Of a DNA stretch of 14,046 nucleotides, positions 1 through 6,037 are shown piece after piece. The stretch's first letter is position 1. Every line of letters begins with the position of its first letter. Position numbers and translations under genes: made by a program. Source of the stretch: RH-AL1 sp964243435 (GTDB lineage: Bacteria; Pseudomonadota; Alphaproteobacteria; Rhizobiales; Beijerinckiaceae); NCBI GenBank assembly GCA_964243435.1, contig CAXTFM010000085.1, positions 1-14,046 on the forward strand, written 5' to 3'. The notes beneath the pieces were generated by a model. The model did not search any database. It saw only the letters and a program-made list of their open reading frames with translations, and was not told the DNA's origin.

Positions 1-418
1 AGGCTGGCGCGAGCTTCAATTCGGCTGGTAGGGTGAGACTTGGCGGCGGCCGACGTATGCATTCGGACAAGAAGCGAAGGGTGGAGACGATCCCGGTCTG
101 CGAGAAGGGCTTGGACAGAATGCCGGCCGCGCCCTCGTAGTGTTCCGGAAGGCGCGCGGCGTTTGCCGTGATGAAGATGACGAGCGTGCCGTCCGCTCCT
201 CGCAGAAATCGCGCGACGTCGATGCCGGTCGGGCCATCAAGCAGATGCAGGTCGATGAGGGCGACGTCCGGTTCAACCACGCGAGCCAATGAGATCGCTT
301 CGCCAGCTGTCATGGCGGTGCCGACGACGTCATGCCCTTCGGCTTCGATGGCTGCCTCAAGCTGCATGAGCAGCAGAGCCTCGTCCTCGACGACGAGCAC
401 GCGCAAAGGTTCAAGCAT
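1..418 (-). CDS. Single-domain response regulator (receiver), C-terminus cut by window edge
   Basis: This is a CheY-like receiver that probably accepts the phosphate from the kinase encoded just before it. The 139 visible codons read without a stop to the left edge, so the end is not seen. Receiver residues are in place: acidic pair E11-D12, phosphoacceptor D56 (in ALIDLHLLDG), switch T84 (in FITAN) and K103 followed by P-F. The receiver fold should end near residue 118. The rest is proline-rich with no DNA-binding domain visible, so it is probably a stand-alone receiver. The ATG at 418 lies inside the end of the kinase gene, whose stop is at 411-413, so the overlap is 8 nt and translation is probably coupled. 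The output partner cannot be told from this window. Family assignment is firm; the pathway is inferred. Confidence 0.88.
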   Translation of the reverse strand, partial: MLEPLRVLVVEDEALLLMQLEAAIEAEGHDVVGTAMTAGEAISLARVVEPDVALIDLHLLDGPTGIDVARFLRGADGTLVIFITANAARLPEHYEGAAGILSKPFSQTGIVSTLRFLSECIRRPPPSLTLPAELKLAPA

Positions 419-1532
419 GCACGTGTCCCTCACTCGGCCGCGGCAAGGGTGTTCGCACTTCGACGATCATGCCCGGGTTTCCCGCCTTCCATCGCAGTTC
501 GGCCTGCAGCTGCCGCGCCAGGGTTCTGATCAGCCGCGTCCCGAAGCCGGTGATCGTGCCGGGGTCGGCGAAGCCGATCCCGTCGTCGTGGACCACCATG
601 TCCAGGTGATCTCCGACGTGGGCGATCTTGATGAGCAGCCGTCCAGCGCGCTTCGCTGGGAAAGCGTGCTTCAAAGCGTTCATCATGAGTTCGTTCAACA
701 TCAGCGCGTAGGGCGTGGCCTGCTGCGACGGCAATTGCACGGGAACGAGATCAAGGGACAGCTCGACGTCGTCGCGTCCCGATGATCTCAGCAGGTCGTT
801 GGAAATGTCGCGAATGAAGTCGGCAAGATCGAAATGCCGGACGTTTTTCGCCTGGTAAAGGCGCCGGTGCACCGTTCCGATCGCCTCGACGCGCTGCAGC
901 ATGTTGGTGTGCGTTGCGCGCGCCTCGGGGTCCCTGATCGTGTTCGTCTGCATCGCAAGCAGGGCGGAGATCATCTGAAGGTTGTTCTTGACGCGATGGT
1001 CGACCTCATGGACGAGCATCGTTTGCGCTACCAAGGCCTCCTCGAGCTCGTCCGTCCGCCGAGCGACCTCGCGCTCCAGCCAGTCCTGCTGATCGACGAC
1101 GATCTGCTGCGCCGCGACGCGGTCGGAAACGTCCAGTTGCGATGCGAAAAAGAATTGGAGTTCACCGGCAGCGGTCGTGACCGGGCTGATGTAGAGCCCG
1201 TTCCAGAAGGTTTCGCCGTTCTTGCGATAGTTGAGAAGGTCGATGGTGATTTCGCTGCGTGCCGCGATGGCGTCGCGGATCGCTTTCACGGAGTGCCGGT
1301 CGGTATCGGCGCCCTGGAGGAAGCGGCAATTCGAGCCGATCACCTCATGGCGTTCATACCCGCTCAGCTTGAAGAAGGCGGCGTTCGCGAAGACGATCGG
1401 GTTATCCGCCTGCCGCGGGTCAGTGATGATCATCGCCATTCGGGTCGCCCGGACGGCGGCAGCGAAAGGGTCGCCCTGCCCCTGCTCGGCGTGGAGATCA
1501 TCCGTCACGCGCCAGTCGTGGATGTCCGTCAA
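411..1532 (-). CDS. LOV-domain blue-light sensor histidine kinase (HisKA_2 type)
   Basis: This predicted soluble sensor kinase of 373 aa should bind FMN, sense blue light and pass phosphate to the receiver encoded downstream. Residues about 22-140 form a LOV domain with the canonical GSNCRFLQ motif: photoactive C69, flavin-contacting N101 and N111, and the switch glutamine Q132. A short coiled-coil-like linker (about 140-172) leads to a HisKA_2 dimerisation helix with H179 in HRVKNNLQ. The ATPase domain follows, with N-box N285 in NELMMNALKHA, the DDGIGF motif at 316-321 and a GFGTRLI motif near 330. No membrane segment or second sensor is visible. I chose the TTG start at 1532 because a GGAG lies 7 nt upstream (1540-1543) and the frame then covers the whole LOV domain with a short N-cap. 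The family is known from alphaproteobacteria, where such kinases affect stress, attachment or virulence; the output here is unknown. Confidence 0.93.
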   Translation of the reverse strand: MTDIHDWRVTDDLHAEQGQGDPFAAAVRATRMAMIITDPRQADNPIVFANAAFFKLSGYERHEVIGSNCRFLQGADTDRHSVKAIRDAIAARSEITIDLLNYRKNGETFWNGLYISPVTTAAGELQFFFASQLDVSDRVAAQQIVVDQQDWLEREVARRTDELEEALVAQTMLVHEVDHRVKNNLQMISALLAMQTNTIRDPEARATHTNMLQRVEAIGTVHRRLYQAKNVRHFDLADFIRDISNDLLRSSGRDDVELSLDLVPVQLPSQQATPYALMLNELMMNALKHAFPAKRAGRLLIKIAHVGDHLDMVVHDDGIGFADPGTITGFGTRLIRTLARQLQAELRWKAGNPGMIVEVRTPLPRPSEGHVHA

Positions 1533-2265
1533 AGCGAAGCTCCGATCCCTGGCGATTGCCCTGTCACTATCCCGTTATACGTCGAGGGGCCAAGTCGGGA
1601 AACCTGATGCGGCGCGACCGTTTGTAGGAGAGGCGTAAGCGAGCAGCTTGGGATACAAGCCTGACGTAGCGAGAGGAAAAGTTGTCACGCATACAGCCGC
1701 ACGCTTGCACAGGCGCAGTCTCCGATCAGGTCGGTCACGATGACCTTCTACCCGCAATTTGAACAAGGGCCGAGACAACGGGCAAGATGGCTCTTCGACC
1801 GCACCCGGCAATGTGCAAGATGTTCGAGCACTGCAAGGGGCGGTGCAACCATGTCATGTCGGCGGCACACATTGCCATCGCTGAAGAAGGTGCTCGGATA
1901 AACAGATGCTCCTTTGAACTCGTCTTGACCATCGTCTCTCCCACTATCGTCGTGCAGGTCTTGCCGCACTTGAAGCAGATGACGAGGACTGGACAGCCTG
2001 GCTCTCCCACGCCCGCCGACATTCTGCGAGCCCTGTCGGTCGCCGCCACGGCCTTGGTGTATCGCGGCGTTTGAAATGGCGCGTACGCGCTCTGGCAGGT
2101 TGCGATTTTCGGTCGCAGACCGCAACCGCCGTTCTCGGATCACATGGGGCTACGACGCTTTCAGCGGCCGGATGCGTCGAGCGTCATCGAAGCATGCGCC
2201 CAACGGCCGTCGAACCGGCAATCTATAAAACGGTGACGGGCGAGGGCGCGCCAGTAAGCGTTGCC
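1533..2265. other. Gene-poor stretch without a supported gene
   Basis: About 730 bp with no reading frame I can assign. The part at roughly 1640-2060 is visibly less GC-rich than the flanking genes. On the minus strand, around 1990-1955, one frame reads VLVICFKCGKTCTT, which resembles the start of small Cys-containing proteins of rhizobia. A neighbouring frame then reads DEFKGASVYPS. That could be a frameshifted remnant of a short zinc-ribbon-like gene, but the resemblance is weak. No tRNA T-loop or terminator was recognised. Confidence 0.4.
1574..1602 (-). promoter_or_regulatory. Possible sigma70-like promoter of the LOV kinase operon
   Basis: Read on the minus strand, TTTCCC (1602-1597) and TATAAC (1579-1574) are separated by exactly 17 nt, and the -10 lies about 40 nt upstream of the kinase TTG. 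The -10 is good and the -35 is poor, so this is only a candidate. Confidence 0.3.
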
Positions 2266-2460
2266 TCAAGCGGTTTGGGCCATGAAGACATCGTCTGACG
2301 CCGCTTCGCGCGCTGGCGCGACCAGTTGGAGCACGTGGGCGAGGCGGCCTTTTCCGCGATGCAGGTGCTGGTCGCGCCGAGAAGCATCCGCCGATGCTCG
2401 TCTCGACGGTGAAGTCAGCCCTCCACCCCCAGCACGCCGGCAGTGAACATCAAGGGGGCG
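2266..2460 (-). pseudogene. Possible C-terminal remnant of a thiolase-like protein
   Basis: This is a weak call. On the minus strand one frame reads FTVETSIGGCFS, recalling the VNTSGGLLS segment near the end of SCP-x-type thiolases. The adjacent frame then reads HLHRGKGRLAHVLQLV, recalling the HLHGxGHVxEAVRQL segment that follows in the same family. The two pieces lie in different frames, so a frameshift would be needed, and nothing upstream matches the thiolase body. The neighbouring DUF35-like gene supports the idea, because DUF35 proteins are commonly encoded beside such thiolases. If real, it is a dead fragment. Random similarity in GC-rich sequence remains possible. Confidence 0.28.
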
Positions 2461-2583
2461 CTGCCGCTCGCTCGGCTTGGGCCGCACGATCGGGTTAGAC
2501 GCAAACCCCTCGTCCTTCGGCATCACGAGCATGGCGCCGCGCACCGACGCGGCGCGCTCACCCGCGGTGCAGGGCGAGTACGG

Positions 2584-2922
2584 TCACGCTGCACCCTCGG
2601 ACGCCATGGCGAACGTCGCGCTCACCCTATCGGCCGTGGCGATCTCGTGGCGCGCGCAATCAATTGGAATGGTCAGCATAACCAGAACGTTGTCCAGCTC
2701 GACATAGGCGAAGAACGCCGGCGTTTGCGCCCGTTGCAGGCTGGTGAAGCTGTAAACGCGGCCCCGACCCGGCGTTTCCTCGCACCGCACCGCGGTGCCG
2801 GCGCAGGAGGCGCAGAACGGGCGCGGGTAAACAGCGAGGCGGCGGTGGTCGTCGTGGATGGCGAGCACACGGTTTCGGCCACCTCGGCGCCGAACCGGTT
2901 CATGATCCTGCGCGCGATGCAT
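2584..2922 (-). pseudogene. Degraded DUF35-type zinc-ribbon/OB-fold protein
   Basis: DUF35 proteins are small partners of thiolases and other acyl-CoA enzymes, with an N-terminal rubredoxin-like zinc ribbon and an OB fold. This frame of 112 aa carries clear family landmarks: YPRPFCASC, then a GRGRVYSFT turn, QTPAF, AYVELD and VMLTIPIDC. Two features look like decay. The first Cys pair of the ribbon is replaced by HDDH at the expected spacing, and the segment between QTPAF and AYVELD is about six residues shorter than usual. The N-terminus ends in a 16-bp tandem duplication (2905-2935), so the original start may be lost. No ribosome binding site was evident. It could still be translated, because the frame is open, but its surroundings are all broken genes. 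Confidence 0.6.
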
Positions 2923-2935
2923 CCTGCGCGCGATG
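2905..2935. repeat. Tandem 16-bp duplication
   Basis: ATCCTGCGCGCGATG occurs at 2905-2919 and again at 2921-2935, a period of 16 bp. Because 16 is not a multiple of three, it shifts any frame running through it on either strand. It looks like a recent replication-slippage scar at the N-terminal edge of the DUF35-like gene. Confidence 0.85.
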
Positions 2936-3117
2936 AGCGACGTGATCGAGGCCGAGATTGCGGCGAGCGAGGTCGAGGCCGCGTCCCACGCGGCGGCGAT
3001 GAAGGCAAACACGTCGACGAGCCGCAGCGCCGAACTCGGGCAGCCCTCGAATTCGTCGCGCTTCGATCCTCCCATCGGCCGGACTTTCCACCGCCCGCTG
3101 GCGGCACCAGCGTCGGG

Positions 3118-3387
3118 CAATGCGTGCTGGCGCAGCTTCGTTTTGCCTGCGGTCGCGCGCCGCTGACGCGCGACGGAATGCTGGAGGTGCTATCCTCGGA
3201 CGACGTCCGCACGGCACGCGCCAGGGGCCCGATGCCGCGCAGAAGCCTGCTCCACAACATGATGATCGTGGTAATTGCCCTTTCCGCCGTACAATTCGGC
3301 TTGATGCTCGACGACTCGGTCGTGATCGAGGCGGTGTTCTCGCTGCAGGACCTCGGCCTCCTGCTGTCGGATCGCTTCACCGCGGCG
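3118..3387 (+). pseudogene. C-terminal fragment of a DppB-like peptide ABC permease
   Basis: This is a fragment of an inner-membrane permease of the peptide/nickel ABC family. The frame reads LTRDGMLEVLSSDDVRTARA, the cytoplasmic coupling segment that in intact DppB reads LTRSAMLEVLxxDYVRTARAKG. It continues with a transmembrane segment ending VQFGLMLDDSVVIEAVFSLQDLGLLL, matching the QFGxLLGGxVVVExVFxxPGLGxLL region. The N-terminal two thirds of the protein are missing and a charged DD replaces the usual GG. The last helix is also missing: the sequence passes directly into a DppC-like segment, so a deletion has fused two neighbouring permease genes. No start or ribosome binding site is visible. 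Confidence 0.75.
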
Positions 3388-3740
3388 ACGCAGCGGATGC
3401 GCGGCCGGGACGACATCAGCAAGGCCCGCGTGGTCGGGCTGACAACGCCGCGCATCTTAATCAGAAAGGTGTGCCTGACGTCGCCAGCGCGCTGATCGTG
3501 GTGGCTACGTTCGCAGTGGCCCACGCCATCCTTCGCGAAGCGGCGCTTTCCTTTCTCGACCTCGGCGTGCAGACGCTGCCCTCCTGCGCCCTGATGATCG
3601 CGGAAGGCAAGCCGTACGTGTACGTCCAGCCCTAGCTCATCATGATTCCCGATGCGGCGCTTCTCCTGCTAGTGCTGGCGATCAACATCGTTGGCGACGG
3701 CGTGCGCGACGTCATCACGCCCGAGGGCCGGCGCTGCTAG
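3388..3740 (+). pseudogene. Frameshifted C-terminal fragment of a DppC-like peptide ABC permease
   Basis: This is the second permease of the same ABC family, reduced to its C-terminal part. It starts in the DppB frame with QRMRGRDDISKARVVGLTTP and RILIRKV, the DppC coupling loop. One base appears to be missing at about 3472, and the match resumes in another frame with PDVASALIVVATFAVAHAI, REAALSFLDLGVQ and ALMIAEGKPY. An in-frame TAG at 3633-3635 interrupts it. The same frame then continues with the last helix, LLLLVLAINIVGDGVRD, to a natural-looking TAG at 3738-3740. A frameshift plus a nonsense codon make function very unlikely. The fragment ends 34 nt before the M20 peptidase start, consistent with an old permease-peptidase-ATPase operon. 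Confidence 0.8.
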
Positions 3741-3774
3741 CCGCGCGCCCACCGGCAAGGGAGCCGATCCGACC

Positions 3775-5196
3775 ATGAGCCGAGACGACGCGATCGCCCG
3801 CGCCCACCGCCATTTCGACGGGGGCGGCTTCCTCGCGACTTTGCGCGCCAAGGTGGCGCTGCGCACGGAAAGCCAAGCGGCGGGGCAGCTCCCGGCGCTG
3901 CGCGCCTACCTCGCCGACGGTCTCGGCCCGGACCTCGACCGCCTTCGCTTCGACTGGTCGCTCCACGACAACCCCGACGGCGTCCACGGCCCCTTGCTGA
4001 TCGGTGCGCGGCACGAGGGCGACGACCTGCCGACCTGCTTGATCTACGGCCACGGCGACACGGTGCGCGGCTACCCCGAGCAGTGGCGCGACGGGCTCGA
4101 CCCCTGGGGGGTCACGGTGGAGGGTGAGCGCTGGTACGGGCGCGGCACCGCCGACAACAAGGGGCAGCACCTCGTCAATCTCGCCGCGCTGGAGCAGGTC
4201 ATGCTGGCGCGCGGCGGCCGGCTCGGCTTCAATGCCAAGTTGCTGGTCGAAATGGGCGAGGAGGCGGGGTCACCGGGGCTGCGCCCGTTCTGTCGCGCAC
4301 AGGCGCGGGCACTGGCCGCCGACCTGCTCATCGCTTCCGACGGGCCGCGGCTTGAGGCGGCGCGCCCGACCCTGTTCCTCGGCTCGCGCGGCGCCTACAA
4401 CTTCGAGCTGGCCCTGAACCTGCGCGAGGGCGCCCACCATTCCGGCAACTGGGGCGGCCTGCTGCGCAATCCCGGCACCGTGCTCGCCAACGCCATCGCC
4501 TCGCTGGTCGACGGGCGCGGCAGCATCCGCGCCGAACGGCTGCGCCCCCCGCAAATCCCCGACGGCGTGCGCGCGGCTCTCCGCGACATCCGCGTCGGCG
4601 GCGACCCGAGTGCACCGGCGATCGACGCGGACTGGGGCGAGCCGGGCTTGAGCGCGGCCGAGCGTGTCTTCGCGTGGAACACGCTGGAGGTGCTGGCCTA
4701 CAAGACCGGCGATCCCGAAGGACCGCTGAACGCCGTGCCGCCCGCCGCCAAGGCGACGATGCAGCTGCGCTTCGTCGTCGGCACGGATTGGGAGAACCTG
4801 CTTGGCAACGTGCGCGCCCACCTCGACGCCCACGGCTTCCCCATGGTGGAGGTGCGCCCGGCGCGGGCGGCTGAGGTGTTCCAAGCGACGCGGGTGCCGG
4901 TCGAGGACCCCTGGGTCGGCTGGGCGCTCGCCTCCATGGAGTCGACCACCGGCAAGCGTCCGGCCCTGCTGCCCAACCTCGGCGGCTCGCTGCCCAACGA
5001 CGCCTTCGCCGATATTCTGGGCATGCCGACGCTGTGGGTGCCGCACTCCTACCCCGCCTGCTCGCAGCACGCCCCCGACGAGCACCTGCTGGCCCCCGTC
5101 GTCCGCGAGGGACTGGCGATCATGGCCGGGCTGTTCTGGGACCTCGGCGAGACCGGGCCGGACGTGCGCTCCCGCCGCCGGGCCGCGTTCGGATGA
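3775..5196 (+). CDS. M20 family zinc metallopeptidase (dipeptidase-like), intact
   Basis: This 473-aa cytoplasmic co-catalytic metallopeptidase of the M20/ArgE-DapE-CPG2 superfamily probably cleaves dipeptides or acylated amino acids. All metal and catalytic residues are visible: H93 and D95 (in YGHGDT), bridging D127 (GTADNKGQ), E162-E163 (MGEEAGSPG), D189 (ASDGPR) and H432 (SQHAPDEH). A dimerisation lid occupies roughly residues 200-330. I chose the ATG at 3775, preceded by AAGGGAG at 3757-3763, rather than longer in-frame starts that overlap the permease remnant. Its stop overlaps an ATG (ATGA at 5193-5196) that would have started the ATPase gene. The flanking transporter genes are broken but this frame is uninterrupted and complete. 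The substrate is unknown; the DNKGQH variant recalls carnosinase/PepV-like members. No signal peptide is seen. Confidence 0.9.
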   Translation: MSRDDAIARAHRHFDGGGFLATLRAKVALRTESQAAGQLPALRAYLADGLGPDLDRLRFDWSLHDNPDGVHGPLLIGARHEGDDLPTCLIYGHGDTVRGYPEQWRDGLDPWGVTVEGERWYGRGTADNKGQHLVNLAALEQVMLARGGRLGFNAKLLVEMGEEAGSPGLRPFCRAQARALAADLLIASDGPRLEAARPTLFLGSRGAYNFELALNLREGAHHSGNWGGLLRNPGTVLANAIASLVDGRGSIRAERLRPPQIPDGVRAALRDIRVGGDPSAPAIDADWGEPGLSAAERVFAWNTLEVLAYKTGDPEGPLNAVPPAAKATMQLRFVVGTDWENLLGNVRAHLDAHGFPMVEVRPARAAEVFQATRVPVEDPWVGWALASMESTTGKRPALLPNLGGSLPNDAFADILGMPTLWVPHSYPACSQHAPDEHLLAPVVREGLAIMAGLFWDLGETGPDVRSRRRAAFG

Positions 5197-5658
5197 CGCG
5201 GGCCTGGTCGGGAATAACTTGGCCAAGAATGATGATGACTTGGCCAAGGTAGATTTGGTCGGGGACGGCACCGGCGAGCCGGTGGTGCGCATCCGTGGCC
5301 TGACGATCGCACTGCCGCCCGGTGCCGACCGGGCACATGCCGGTGAGGCGCTGCCGCTTGACCTGGAAGCAAGGCGCAGCCTGTGCGTCGTCGGCGCGTG
5401 CGGCTCGGGCAGGTCGTTGCGCGTCTGCGTGCTCGCCGGTCTGCTGCCACATGCGCTGCGGGTCGTGGGCCGCACCACCAGCTACGAGGAACGCGACCTG
5501 CTCGCCTCGACATGGCCGAGTGGCACTCGTAGGCGGCGCATCGGCATGGTGTTCCAGGAGCCGAAGATCGCGTTGAACCGGTGATGCGCATCGCCGACCA
5601 GATCGCTGAAACCTTCAAGGCGCGCGTGCTGCTGACACCTGCCGCGCCCGCGCCATGA
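5193..5658 (+). pseudogene. Broken DppD/OppD-like peptide ABC transporter ATPase
   Basis: This is the N-terminal part of a peptide ABC importer ATPase. The main frame reads VVRIRGLTIALPPGAD, then a P-loop, LAGLLPHALRVVG, and a Q-loop stretch IGMVFQEPKIALN. Several faults show it is dead. The Walker A reads GACGSGRSL, with Arg (5411-5413) instead of the invariant Lys and Ala-Cys instead of Glu-Ser. One base is missing at about 5579, where an Asn-Pro-Val-Met run is expected; the match resumes in another frame as VMRIADQIAETFKAR and stops at 5656-5658. The ABC signature, Walker B and everything beyond are absent. The ATG at 5193, overlapping the peptidase stop, opens a different frame from the body, so a further indel lies near 5200-5260. 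It probably once powered the permease whose remnants lie at 3118-3740. Confidence 0.82.
5217..5248. repeat. Directly repeated palindrome, 21-bp period
   Basis: ACTTGGCCAAG occurs at 5217-5227 and 5238-5248, separated by 10 nt, so the repeat period is 21 bp, about two helical turns. Each copy contains the perfect 10-bp palindrome CTTGGCCAAG. In the ATPase frame it encodes a repeated Leu-Ala-Lys seven residues apart. It may be a two-site operator or simply an in-frame duplication. Confidence 0.7.
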
Positions 5659-5900
5659 CGCTCGCCACCAAGTCCGGCCCGCGAAGCTTGGCGGGCGACG
5701 CTTCCCGGCGCTCGACGAGGTGTCGCGGGACCAGCAGGGGCACTTCTTTCGCGAGTTGCCCCGGTGTCCGGAGCGCGCTCCGCCCCGGGATGAACGGTCC
5801 GCTCGACCGTCGGGAGGACCATGATGGACGGTGTTCAAATGCGCTTGTCGCTCACCGCGAGTTGCTTCGGTGAGATCGATCCGATCGCGCGGGGCTGCGC

Positions 5901-5940
5901 GAAATATTTCACCATGCCCTCCCCGCAAATGGGTGAAATA
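5901..5940. promoter_or_regulatory. Inverted repeat, possible operator or RNA hairpin
   Basis: TATTTCACC (5905-5913) and GGTGAAATA (5932-5940) are perfect 9-bp inverted arms around 18 nt. Two more pairs form if G5931 is bulged. The left arm also lies in the perfect palindrome GAAATATTTC (5901-5910). It sits about 100-140 nt upstream of the sulfate operon start, suitable for a regulator site or a leader hairpin. The regulator is unknown. Confidence 0.5.
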
Positions 5941-5985
5941 GACCATTGCACCACAGCGCGGATCTGGAACTCTATGTCGTTTCGT

Positions 5986-6005
5986 CCTCGGCAATGGAAC
6001 CGAGG
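5986..6005 (+). promoter_or_regulatory. Short hairpin in the sulfate operon leader
   Basis: CCTCGG (5986-5991) and CCGAGG (6000-6005) form a 6-bp GC-rich stem with an 8-nt loop, ending about 32 nt before the proposed start at 6038. There is no clear T-tract, so it is not a convincing terminator. Confidence 0.35.
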
Positions 6006-6037
6006 GTTTCAATTGTCGACAAGCAACGGGGTTGGTC

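Larger units (their letters stand above)
5659..6037. other. Intergenic region upstream of the sulfate operon, no recognised gene
   Basis: About 380 bp separates the broken ATPase from the sulfate-binding protein gene. The first half may hold further scrambled coding sequence: one plus-strand frame reads FPALDEVSRDQQGHFFREL, which I could not assign. The second half is less GC-rich and holds two inverted repeats, listed separately. It must contain the promoter of the sulfate operon, but I see no confident -35/-10 pair. Confidence 0.5.

Noticed and set aside
1597..1624. GGGAAAC followed by CGTTT on the plus strand, recalling an EcfG general-stress promoter.
   Set aside because: The spacer is about 15 nt rather than the usual 16-17, the -35 is not GGAAC, and no plus-strand gene lies downstream.
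2443..3495. A 350-codon plus-strand frame that could be called one hypothetical protein.
   Set aside because: Only its last part resembles a protein family (DppB/DppC). The earlier part is antisense to the DUF35-like gene, so the long frame is a composite and not a gene.
5194..5252. A short ORF starting at the ATGA that overlaps the peptidase stop.
   Set aside because: It encodes only about 19 residues before a stop and is best explained as the old ATPase start now out of frame with its body.
4270..5478. A 402-codon open frame antisense to the M20 peptidase and ATPase remnant.
   Set aside because: The plus strand holds all M20 catalytic motifs; the antisense frame shows none of any family.
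5986..6005. The hairpin before the sulfate-binding protein gene as a rho-independent terminator or riboswitch.
   Set aside because: There is no T-tract, and I could not recognise conserved elements of any SAM, SAH or other riboswitch class around it.
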